Positions 53,332 through 61,287 of a stretch of DNA of 64,000 nt are shown here, in pieces; the first letter of the stretch is position 1; the number at the start of each line of letters is the position of its first letter. The DNA is from JANMDS01 sp031430575 (GTDB taxonomy: Bacteria; Pseudomonadota; Gammaproteobacteria; Burkholderiales; Casimicrobiaceae), in the NCBI GenBank assembly GCA_031430575.1, contig JANPBT010000004.1:27842-91841 (forward strand), given 5' to 3'. Under the pieces are notes generated by a model. The model was not told where the DNA came from. It did no database searches and worked only from the letters and a program-made list of their open reading frames with translations. The translations under genes were made by a program, and so were the position numbers.

Positions 53332-53586
53332 ATGAGCGCCCTGACCATCCAATTTGAAAAAGCTGCCGAACAAGCCAAATCGTTAAAGGAGCGTCCAGAC
53401 AACGATTCGCTACTCAAAATGTATGGCCTTTATAAGCAGGGTAGCGAAGGTGATAACGCCGGAAAGCGCCCCGGCTTTACCGATCCAGTCGGGCGCAAAA
53501 AATTTGATGCATGGGCTGCCGAAGCCGGTAAAAGCAAAGATGACGCGATGAAAGAATACGTCGCGTTGATTAAAACGCTGCAGTAA
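53332..53586 (+). CDS. Acyl-CoA-binding protein
   Basis: 84 residues, full ACBP: FEKAAEQAKSL, then MYGLYKQGSEGD, and FDAWAAEAGKSKDDAMKEYV. Carries long-chain acyl-CoA; its divergent partner uses acyl-CoA. A repeat copy (53593) lies seven bases after the stop. Confidence 0.93.
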   Translation: MSALTIQFEKAAEQAKSLKERPDNDSLLKMYGLYKQGSEGDNAGKRPGFTDPVGRKKFDAWAAEAGKSKDDAMKEYVALIKTLQ

Positions 53587-53623
53587 GACTGAATTCTGCG
53601 CCGCAGGTCAACCGGCGATTTTT

Positions 53624-54709
53624 CTAAACCCAGACCACCGCGCTCACCAACGGCAGCGCGACGGGTAGCGTGATCCACGTAGCACCCGCGTCTTCGCTAA
53701 CCCATGCGCCGCCGGTCGTCGAGCCCATTGCGAGCGTCTTGCCATCGCTCGCCAGTGCTAAGTTGTGGCGGTAGATGAGATGGTAGGCGTGCGCTTGCGG
53801 TAAGCCGTCGCGAAACGTCTGCCACGTTGTGCCGCCATCATCGGTGCGGTTCACACACATCGCGCCGTCGATTGCGTAACGATGGGTGTCGGCCTGTGTG
53901 GGCACTGCCCACGCGCGCAAGGGGTTTGTCGGGTCTGCCACAATTGGAAAGCCAAAAGAAGTGGGTTGCGCGGCAGGAAGCTCTTTCCAATTTTGGCCTG
54001 CGTCGACGCTTCGGTATAGATTGAAGTGATGCTGCATCCACCATGCCTGCGGCGCAGATTTGCAGAAATCGACGCGATGTGGGTCTTGCGTATTCGGGTC
54101 GCCCGCCAGCTCGGGCGGCATGTAGACGGCGTTCATCCCATTACCGAAATTAGCCCATGTCGCGCCGCCGTCGCGCGTGCCCCAAAGGCCGCCGCAAGAG
54201 ATCGCGACTGCGACTACATTCGCATCTCGTGGATCGATCAAAATCGAGTGGATTCCTGGGTGATCATTGCCCCCGCCCATCCATGATTTTCTTTTTTCGT
54301 TTAACCAAAGCGCCTCCATCAATTGCCAGCTTGCGCCACCATCGGTCGAGCGAAAAAGCGCAGCGGGCATCGTGCCCGCCCAAAGCGTGCCGCGCCCGTC
54401 GTCTGCCATCGTCCAAATGTGGCCGACGTTCCACGGCGTGGGGTCATCGGCCCAATCGCCCGTTTTTGGTTTTTCAGGGAACGCGGGGCAGGGCATTTCT
54501 GCCCACGTTGCGCCGTGATCGAAACTCTTTTTGAGCTTTAAACCAAAGTGCCCTAAATTTTGCGCCGCAAACCACGCGCCAGAAAATGAATCAACATGAA
54601 ATTGCGATACCGCTTCGCCTGGAAAATGGTGCTTGATAATTTTCCAGGCGCCAGCAGGACGGGCAAATTCAAACAAGCCCTTGCGGGTACAAAACATCAG
54701 CGTTTGCAT
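53624..54709 (-). CDS. BNR/sortilin-like beta-propeller protein
   Basis: 361 residues with about five BNR Asp-box motifs (SFDHGATW, STDGGASW, TRDGGATW, SVDAGQNW, TDDGGTTW). No signal peptide; function unknown. Begins three bases after the MoaD-like gene. A repeat copy is read as KSAPQA, and a degraded one near 54556 as FAAQNL. Confidence 0.8.
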   Translation of the reverse strand: MQTLMFCTRKGLFEFARPAGAWKIIKHHFPGEAVSQFHVDSFSGAWFAAQNLGHFGLKLKKSFDHGATWAEMPCPAFPEKPKTGDWADDPTPWNVGHIWTMADDGRGTLWAGTMPAALFRSTDGGASWQLMEALWLNEKRKSWMGGGNDHPGIHSILIDPRDANVVAVAISCGGLWGTRDGGATWANFGNGMNAVYMPPELAGDPNTQDPHRVDFCKSAPQAWWMQHHFNLYRSVDAGQNWKELPAAQPTSFGFPIVADPTNPLRAWAVPTQADTHRYAIDGAMCVNRTDDGGTTWQTFRDGLPQAHAYHLIYRHNLALASDGKTLAMGSTTGGAWVSEDAGATWITLPVALPLVSAVVWV

Positions 54710-54712
54710 TTT

Positions 54713-54985
54713 CTATCCTCCGGTCAGTGCCTGAATAATATGCACGTTCGCACCGTCGTGCAATGGCCGCATCACGTCGCTGCGCGGCAAGAGCAGCGCG
54801 CCGTCAATAAAGACCGCGACGTGTTTGCGTATATGCCCTTGGTCGTCCAACACATAATTTCGCATTGTCGGGGAAGCCGCGCACGCGCGATCAATCGCCT
54901 CGATGACCGTGGCGGCGTCAATCCTTTGCGCCGGGATCGCGACGTGACGTTGCAGATGCGCCGAAAAGGTAATGGAAATGCTCAT
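54713..54985 (-). CDS. MoaD/ThiS-like sulfur-carrier protein
   Basis: 90 residues with ubiquitin-like fold and a C-terminal LTGG, the site for thiocarboxylate formation. The ATG at 54985 is the last ATG of a repeat copy (GCAGGT-ATG) and overlaps the TfoX-domain gene stop. Partner enzyme not identified. Confidence 0.78.
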   Translation of the reverse strand: MSISITFSAHLQRHVAIPAQRIDAATVIEAIDRACAASPTMRNYVLDDQGHIRKHVAVFIDGALLLPRSDVMRPLHDGANVHIIQALTGG

Positions 54986-55392
54986 ACCTGCGGCGCAGAT
55001 TGGGGCAATTTTGGATGTTTTTGACGTGAAACTTTCGCAGTCGCGCGCACTGCTTTTTGCGCTGCGCGCAGCGAAGCCGCCCGCGCGAGCCGCGCCCAGT
55101 GCGTCATTTCCGCGGCTGATTCCATCGCGTCTGGGGAAACCATCCAATACGACATTTCGTTGAATTTCCCAGGCGCGGTTTCATATCGAAAGGGCACTTC
55201 TCCTGCTTTTTCAAAGGCAGCTACTGTCGGCGCGTCTACTTTCAAATCTAGCGTGTCAAATGCGATAAGCCTGATCCCTAAGCCCTCACATTTCAAACCG
55301 TGGCCGCCAAATATGCGGCGCGCGCTAACGCGGCCCACCGCGCTGAACATTTCGCAGCAGTGCAAAACAAAAACTAGGAGAGGTGCAAGCAT
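54982..55392 (-). CDS. TfoX N-terminal domain protein, first copy
   Basis: 136 residues. The TfoX_N fold is shown by LFSAVGRVSARRIFGGHGLKC-like sequence, LDLKVD and VPFRYETAPGK. The end is Lys/Arg-rich and closes with KLPQSAPQV, where SAPQV and the TGA come from a repeat copy. TfoX/Sxy proteins regulate natural competence in gammaproteobacteria; stand-alone TfoX_N proteins in other groups have unknown roles. Paralog at 59399-59839. Confidence 0.8.
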   Translation of the reverse strand: MLAPLLVFVLHCCEMFSAVGRVSARRIFGGHGLKCEGLGIRLIAFDTLDLKVDAPTVAAFEKAGEVPFRYETAPGKFNEMSYWMVSPDAMESAAEMTHWARLARAASLRAAQKAVRATAKVSRQKHPKLPQSAPQV

Positions 55393-55515
55393 TGCAGCAT
55401 TTTGCGCCGCATAAAACGAGAAAGCAACGCAGAGGATTCCCAGGAAGAATCTTACGTTGCTCGGGAGAAACTTAACCGCGGCGCTATTCTGCGCCGCAGA
55501 GTTTGGGGGCGTGCT

Positions 55516-56166
55516 TTACGCGCGTTTCGCGCGCGTCTGAACCATCGCAATCGCACCAAACGCGAGCAGCAGTATTCCAGCAGGTGCCGGTACCGAGGCA
55601 GGCGCGTCAGTCACGGCCAATCGCGGGAGCTGATCGGTACCAACGGGTGAGCTTGTGTCGTTAGTGATGACGCCGCCGTTGACCAATTCAAAACTCAGCA
55701 AGCTGCTCGATGGCGCGAAGCTGCCGAGCGGATTGAAGGAAAGGTCGTAGAGCGAAAGTGAAAAAGCCGTCGCGTCAAGGCTGGGCGCAGTGAGGAAATC
55801 GCCGCTAAACGTAATCAGAAACGAAAACGCACTGCCAAAAGTGAATCCGTCCAAATACGCGTTCAGCGTAGTGCCATTGCTGAAGGTCAGCGATGTGCCA
55901 AGATCGCCGATGACGGTGCCATCGACGATGGGTGCACCGGCGAGCGTGCCGTTGGTTACGAAACTGCTCACCACCGCTTGTGCCGCGACTGCCGGATCAA
56001 CGGCTGGATTAAATTGCATATCGATCTGGCCCGCAATACCTGCGAGGTCGCTGGTATTGACGGTGACGTTGTAGCTAATGACCGCCGCAGCGATGCTGCC
56101 GGAGAAAAGCCCGAGCGCGCAACTTGCAAGAAGCGCGGTAAATAGACGAGAAATCGTATTTTTCAT
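55516..56166 (-). CDS. Secreted protein with a VPAPA-type CTERM sorting signal
   Basis: 216 residues: signal peptide ending near SIAAA, a middle domain opening with YNVTVNTSDLAGIAGQIDMQF as in some PEP-CTERM proteins, and a C-terminal tripartite signal VPAPAG, hydrophobic helix, basic end (RAKRA). The usual PEP motif is replaced by PAP. An exosortase should process it; none is in the window. Confidence 0.72.
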   Translation of the reverse strand: MKNTISRLFTALLASCALGLFSGSIAAAVISYNVTVNTSDLAGIAGQIDMQFNPAVDPAVAAQAVVSSFVTNGTLAGAPIVDGTVIGDLGTSLTFSNGTTLNAYLDGFTFGSAFSFLITFSGDFLTAPSLDATAFSLSLYDLSFNPLGSFAPSSSLLSFELVNGGVITNDTSSPVGTDQLPRLAVTDAPASVPAPAGILLLAFGAIAMVQTRAKRA

Positions 56167-56187
56167 GATGGTCTGTGCCTTTTAGTT

Positions 56188-59100
56188 TTAGCTTGGAATT
56201 GGAATGGCTGGTGAAAACTGCCCCGAATACACGCGCACGTCGTAATTCAAAGGAACGCGCGCGGGATTTGCAAAGCTCAGCGGCAAGACCAAGGTCGCGC
56301 CAGGAGCAATTGGGCCTACGCCCGTGATGTAGGGTGCGCCTGCTTCAACGCCGGACGCATTGGTCAGCGTCACGCCTGCGCTCAAATTAGCGAGCTGAAC
56401 TTGGATCGGCCCGGCGATCGCGGTGGTGCCGGTATTCTTGATGCTGATCGTGCCGGTAAAGCGATTGGTCAGCCGATTCAGCACCAAGCCCAAGCGCGAC
56501 ACTTGCACGTCGCCAGTGACGTCGATCGCCGGCGGCAGCAAGGTCAAGCGCACTACCTCTGGATCATGATCGCTTGCTTGATTGGCAAATTCAGAATTGA
56601 TGTGGACGATGTCGTAAATCGGCGCGGCAGTTGCCATCAAGTTTTGGCTCACCAGAATGTGATCCAGCGCTTGCGAGTTACCTTCAAACACGTAGCTGTA
56701 GCGCTCGTTGGCAGGCAACGTTTCGATCAAATCAGTCATGCCCGCATTCTTTACGATAGTGAGTGAGGGTGAGTACTCGAAATCATTCAAATCACCAAGC
56801 ACCACCACATTTACAGTGGGCTCAATTGCGGTGAGGGATTGAATGAAATTGGCGACGATCGTGGCTTGCTGTATGCGCTGCACTTCAGACGAGCGCACTG
56901 GCGGCTGGAAGCGGCCCATGAGCGGCTGATCGCCACCTTTACTATTGAAGTGATTCACAATCGCGATGACTTTGCGACCATTAAACATAAATTCACCCGC
57001 GAGTGGTTTGCGGCTGGAATTAAAGGCGACGTTGGTGGGATCAATGCGGCCGGGGCTGACAGACAGCTGCGCTAAGCCGCCCGCATTGACGGCGGAAATT
57101 GCGGTGGTCGCCGTGCCACCGGCGCGATCTATAAAGCTCACCCGCGCAGGGTTAAACAAAAAGCCGACACGAATATTGCCGCCGGGCTCGCCACCGTCTT
57201 GGTCGTCCACTGGGTTGATGACGCGATAGCTATAGGTCGGGCCACCGGCTGCTGAAATCGCGTTAATGAGCGTTTGTAAGGTGAGGCTGGAATCCACGAT
57301 GGCATCGTTGGTTGCACCGTTATTGTCCTGAATTTCTGTTAAGCCAATAATGTCTGGGGCTTTCATGTTGCTTACGATCTGGCCAGCAATCGTGTTGAAT
57401 TTCACCGCGCCATCACTGGGGTCTAGGTTCTCAACGTTATACGCGCCGATTGCCAGTTGGTTTGTGTTTTGTGCGGTGGTGATTTCCGCAGCGAGTCCAT
57501 TTGAGATCACGGCAACTTGCGCTGTCACAAGCACTTTGAATGTGCCAAAGCTATAGTCAACAATGCCTGAAACCTCAGCGATCCGATCGCCCACATTTGC
57601 GTTGGCGAGGATGGTTGGGAAGATCATTGCATCATCGAGCAAAATTTTCTCAGGATTGCCGTCGGTTTGGGTCGCCATTATTCCGCCGCGCACGCTGCGC
57701 AGCCCAGCATTCGCGCCATTATCGGCAACGATTGGGATTTCACCAAAATTGCTTGTCGGGCCAACCGCGATAGCATCTACAAAACGCACACGCATGCCTT
57801 CTAAGCTTTCCCAAAAATCAATGCCGTCGGTGGTTGCGTCAAACGTGCCGGAGGACTCGACTGAGCCCGTTGCATCATCATCGATCACGACGTTGGGTGG
57901 AATGCGTCCGCCGATGCCGATCACTTGCGCTGCAGGGAGCGCATTGCCCGCTGAAACGACGACAATTGTCGGCGACCCAATTTGTGTGATCGAAAGGTTT
58001 GCACTTGCAGCCCCGCCCGCGCGGAACTCAGCAACCGTACCAGCTACGCGCACGGCATCGCCTACGGCGACGGTCGGCGCGGTGCTCGTGAATACAAATA
58101 TGCCTTCTGAAGTCGCAGGGTTGGCATCGGGAAGGCTGTCTTGCATATAAAAACCGTTACTGCGTTTGCCGGTGACGATACCTTCAACATTGCTCACGGT
58201 TTGGCCTACCAACGGCGAGGTGTGTGCAGCCCCTTGAATGTCGCGAATGCGGGTCGCGACGACGACAGCCGGGGCAACGGTGACTGCAATCGTGCAGGTC
58301 GCGCCTTGCTCGGGCAGGCTATTGTTTACAAACAGCACTTGCACGCTGTAGGTGCCAGCAGCGGCGTTGACATTCAGCGTTGCCTGTAGCGCGCCATTGA
58401 CGGTCGTTGCGGGAGTGATACCGGAGAGCGAAATGCCTGCGATCGCGGCGCTCGTAATGTCGGCATCAATCACCACGCCATCGGCATCGGTTGCAGAGAT
58501 TACTGCGCTTACCGCGCTACCGACCGTTGCGCTCAGCGTTGCTGGGCAACTGGCGACCACCGGTGCGTTCGAAACTGCGCCGCAGGTATTGAGCGGCGAA
58601 GCGCTATTGCGCGGCGCGGGCGCGCCCGCAGCGAAATCGCCCGCGTTGTTGTCCGTATCAGTGCAACCATTGCCCGCGCGGAGCACGGAAGTTGAGTTCG
58701 ATGGCGCGGGCGTTGCGCCACTGCCTTCGAAGTTGCTCGCGGTCGCACCGAAGCCAACGAAATCGACAAGCGCAGCATTGCCGATGCACGATCCGGCTGT
58801 GGCATTGCCGCACGTCAGCGCGGTATCGTTGTTGACCAAAGCAATCTTGCCCGCAGTGCCCGACATTGGGATCGTGCCGACGATTTCTGGCGTGGGCAGG
58901 TTCACTGTGCCGCCCGCGCCCACCGCTTGTTGGATCAGAAAATATTGCCCCGGCTGCAAAGTGCCGGTCAGCGTTGTTTTTTGCCAAGTCGCGTTCGCCG
59001 CGCTTGCATATTGCACGCTCCAGCCCGTAAGGGTGACGGGTGTCGTGCCGCGATTAATCAACTCAATAAAATCATTTTTAAACGTCGCGCCGGTATTGCC

Positions 59101-59226
59101 GCCTCCGCCATAGACCTGGCTGATTGCGACGTTGCCTGCAGCGCTGGCGAGCGCGGGCGTAAGCGCGAGCGTTGCGATGATCGCCGCGCGCTGAATCAAT
59201 GTTGAAAACGCAAATGGTGTGCGCAT
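56188..59226 (-). CDS. ExeM/NucH-type extracellular endonuclease
   Basis: About 1012 residues with signal peptide, an N-terminal lamin-tail domain (AISQVYGGGG, then FIELINRGTTPVTLTGW), Ig-like and OB-like middle parts, and an endonuclease/exonuclease/phosphatase domain with QDNNGATND, VLGDLNDFEYSPS and SDHDPEVV. Secreted DNase. The start at 59226 suits the signal peptide. A repeat copy encodes NTCGAVS after the first domain; LPAAQV further on looks like an older copy. Confidence 0.85.
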   Translation of the reverse strand: MRTPFAFSTLIQRAAIIATLALTPALASAAGNVAISQVYGGGGNTGATFKNDFIELINRGTTPVTLTGWSVQYASAANATWQKTTLTGTLQPGQYFLIQQAVGAGGTVNLPTPEIVGTIPMSGTAGKIALVNNDTALTCGNATAGSCIGNAALVDFVGFGATASNFEGSGATPAPSNSTSVLRAGNGCTDTDNNAGDFAAGAPAPRNSASPLNTCGAVSNAPVVASCPATLSATVGSAVSAVISATDADGVVIDADITSAAIAGISLSGITPATTVNGALQATLNVNAAAGTYSVQVLFVNNSLPEQGATCTIAVTVAPAVVVATRIRDIQGAAHTSPLVGQTVSNVEGIVTGKRSNGFYMQDSLPDANPATSEGIFVFTSTAPTVAVGDAVRVAGTVAEFRAGGAASANLSITQIGSPTIVVVSAGNALPAAQVIGIGGRIPPNVVIDDDATGSVESSGTFDATTDGIDFWESLEGMRVRFVDAIAVGPTSNFGEIPIVADNGANAGLRSVRGGIMATQTDGNPEKILLDDAMIFPTILANANVGDRIAEVSGIVDYSFGTFKVLVTAQVAVISNGLAAEITTAQNTNQLAIGAYNVENLDPSDGAVKFNTIAGQIVSNMKAPDIIGLTEIQDNNGATNDAIVDSSLTLQTLINAISAAGGPTYSYRVINPVDDQDGGEPGGNIRVGFLFNPARVSFIDRAGGTATTAISAVNAGGLAQLSVSPGRIDPTNVAFNSSRKPLAGEFMFNGRKVIAIVNHFNSKGGDQPLMGRFQPPVRSSEVQRIQQATIVANFIQSLTAIEPTVNVVVLGDLNDFEYSPSLTIVKNAGMTDLIETLPANERYSYVFEGNSQALDHILVSQNLMATAAPIYDIVHINSEFANQASDHDPEVVRLTLLPPAIDVTGDVQVSRLGLVLNRLTNRFTGTISIKNTGTTAIAGPIQVQLANLSAGVTLTNASGVEAGAPYITGVGPIAPGATLVLPLSFANPARVPLNYDVRVYSGQFSPAIPIPS

Positions 59227-59398
59227 GAGGAGCAAATCCCTTGTGGAGAGTGAAATCAAACGATAGCTTGAATTTGTGACAATACGAAGGCGATTTACAT
59301 GGCGTAAATCGGAGAATCGTCATAAGATGTGCTTAGAGCATATTCTGGGCTGAGTCATGCGTTTTGGGCACGGCAGAAATCATACCTGCGGCGCAGAT

Positions 59399-59839
59399 TT
59401 AGACTTTTTTCACGCGTTTTGCGGCAACGGTTTTAGGGTTTATGGCGAGCGGTTTTGCGGTTAAAGCGGCCGTTACTCGCTTTCGAGCGGGGGCAGATTT
59501 TTTCATCGCCGCCCGCCGCGCTGCCGCCATGCCCAGCCGCGCCCACTGCGCCATTTCGCCCGGCGATTCCATCGCCTCGGGCGGCACCGTGAAATACGAC
59601 ATCACCGCCACTTCACCCGATTTTTTGTTGTAGCGAAACGGCTCGCACTGCGCGCGCTCAAACTGCGCTCGGTTTTCGGCATCCACCTTGATATACAACG
59701 TGTCGGAGACGATAAACGCGAAATTCATACTCTCGCAAGTTAGCCCAAACCCGCCAAACATCCGGCGCGCCGATACGCGCCCCACTGCGCTCAAAAGCTC
59801 GCAACAGTAGATCACGAAATCGGGGATGGGCGTGGGCAT
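59399..59839 (-). CDS. TfoX N-terminal domain protein, second copy
   Basis: 146 residues, closely similar to the protein at 54982-55392 (SAVGRVSARRMFGG, LYIKVD, FRYNKKSG, MESPGEMAQWARLGMAA). Ends with a Lys/Arg/Ala-rich tail. A perfect repeat copy (59382-59400) overlaps its stop codon. Two TfoX_N genes 4 kb apart suggest duplication. Confidence 0.82.
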   Translation of the reverse strand: MPTPIPDFVIYCCELLSAVGRVSARRMFGGFGLTCESMNFAFIVSDTLYIKVDAENRAQFERAQCEPFRYNKKSGEVAVMSYFTVPPEAMESPGEMAQWARLGMAAARRAAMKKSAPARKRVTAALTAKPLAINPKTVAAKRVKKV

Positions 59840-59900
59840 TAAGCGTTTTGTGCGTTAGGTAATGGCGATAGCGAGATTTGCGATGGAGAAAGCAGATTCT

Positions 59901-61163
59901 CTATTTGTGACAACTAAACGATGAAGTCAAATATTCGAACTCGGTGGGATCAAATTCGGTTTCTGGGACCGTCCTAGATCGATTGGTGAACTTAAGGGCA
60001 CTGGCGTCTCCAGTCTGCGCCATCTTCAAAAGGGCTAGTCGTTGATGCTCAAGGTCCTGCGCCTGCATTGGGGAAAGCGTGTAGAACCGCAAAAAATCTT
60101 CGATATTGCCGGCAGCGCATTGTCCCGTTGTGGCGCAAGCTCGATCAATTTGTTTTGACCAGTCCTCCGAGCAGTTCTTACCAAGATCGCAGGGTAAAAG
60201 TCGAGCGAGGCGTTTATCAATTCGCGATTCGCTACTCGCGCCACCACCATTTTCGATTGTAAAAAAACCGTTTGGATAGCTTGATGTGAGGATTGTAAGC
60301 AGGTGCGGAATGGTCTCAGGGGTCGCTTTTGAGACGAGTAAGCGCACTTTATCTATTCTTGCGGGCTCAATCGTGCGACGTCGTTTGTTGTCTTCCATAC
60401 TTGCTATCATTTTCTCAGGGTCTTTTTCTTCGCCCCCGGTATATCTTGACTCTAAACCGCAATGCAAATCTCTAACCTGCGCAATGGGATCGCCAGCCAG
60501 TTCTGCGGTGCGCCACATCTCGGTTAGCTCTTTCGCCGTCGTTTTGTTTTCCTTGAGTGATTCGCAAGCCTTCCCCCACTCCCGTTGTTCCTGTCTCTTG
60601 GTGTTTAACCGATCATAGGCCGCGATCCGATCATGGTAATGAGGATTTAGCGGGTTGAGGCTTTCGATGAATTCTGCGCGAAAATCCCGCTTTGCGTTTT
60701 CTTTGGAAATTTTCTCACCGTACCGTTTGTACGCTTCGTCCATACGCTTGCTTTCCTCAGACTCCGCTTCGGTCATTGCGTTGGCTACTTGGGTGCACGA
60801 TTCTAAAATCTGTGCCTTAATCCGTAGTGCTTCCGGATCCCCAGGCAGCCCCGCAATCATCGCGAGTACAGTTTTGTAATCCGTTGCATTTTTATAAGCG
60901 AGCTGAAGTGCGCTTTCCGGTTTTGCGAGTTGCGCTGGCTTAAAAGGTGCAGTGCTTTGCATTTGCGCATTCGGCTTTATTTGTAATACGGAAGCAGCGG
61001 GTAACGAAGATGAAGATTTGTTGCTTGCCGAGTTGCTCGCTAGCTTGGCCGAGGAAGATAGGATATTTGTTTGCCCGCGATCACTGGCTGCAAACCAAAC
61101 CACCGCTGCACCAAGGGCGGCGCCGAAACAAGCTGAAAAAAACGCAAGAGTTTTTGGATTCAC
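59901..61163 (-). CDS. Hypothetical protein with one N-terminal membrane anchor
   Basis: 420 residues. One helix near residues 7-26, a Ser-rich stretch, then a soluble, largely helical domain with several Cys (LLPCDLGKNC, CATTGQCAAG) that could form disulfides in the periplasm. I do not recognise the family. Codon use is A/T-richer than its neighbours, which may point to transfer. Confidence 0.6.
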   Translation of the reverse strand: MNPKTLAFFSACFGAALGAAVVWFAASDRGQTNILSSSAKLASNSASNKSSSSLPAASVLQIKPNAQMQSTAPFKPAQLAKPESALQLAYKNATDYKTVLAMIAGLPGDPEALRIKAQILESCTQVANAMTEAESEESKRMDEAYKRYGEKISKENAKRDFRAEFIESLNPLNPHYHDRIAAYDRLNTKRQEQREWGKACESLKENKTTAKELTEMWRTAELAGDPIAQVRDLHCGLESRYTGGEEKDPEKMIASMEDNKRRRTIEPARIDKVRLLVSKATPETIPHLLTILTSSYPNGFFTIENGGGASSESRIDKRLARLLPCDLGKNCSEDWSKQIDRACATTGQCAAGNIEDFLRFYTLSPMQAQDLEHQRLALLKMAQTGDASALKFTNRSRTVPETEFDPTEFEYLTSSFSCHK

Positions 61164-61204
61164 GTTGACAAAAGTTGTGGAGAAATCTGTTTATTTATCT
61201 CATC

Positions 61205-61276
61205 ATACCTGCGGCGCAGATTTGGCGATTTTCAGGAGATATCGCCCAAAAAGTGCCAAATCTGCGCCGCAGGTAT
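61205..61276. repeat. Facing repeat pair with perfect 22-base arms
   Basis: ATACCTGCGGCGCAGATTTG (from 61205) and its complement (ending 61276) form perfect 22-base arms around 28 bases; GGCGAT/ATCGCC inside extends the pairing. Lies just after the tannase gene, where a terminator is expected. Best example of the paired form. Confidence 0.9.
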
Positions 61277-61287
61277 TTACTAAAAAA

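Noticed and set aside
60100..60160. CAAG stretch in the hypothetical membrane-anchored protein as a repeat copy
   Set aside because: The DNA matches the motif at too few positions.
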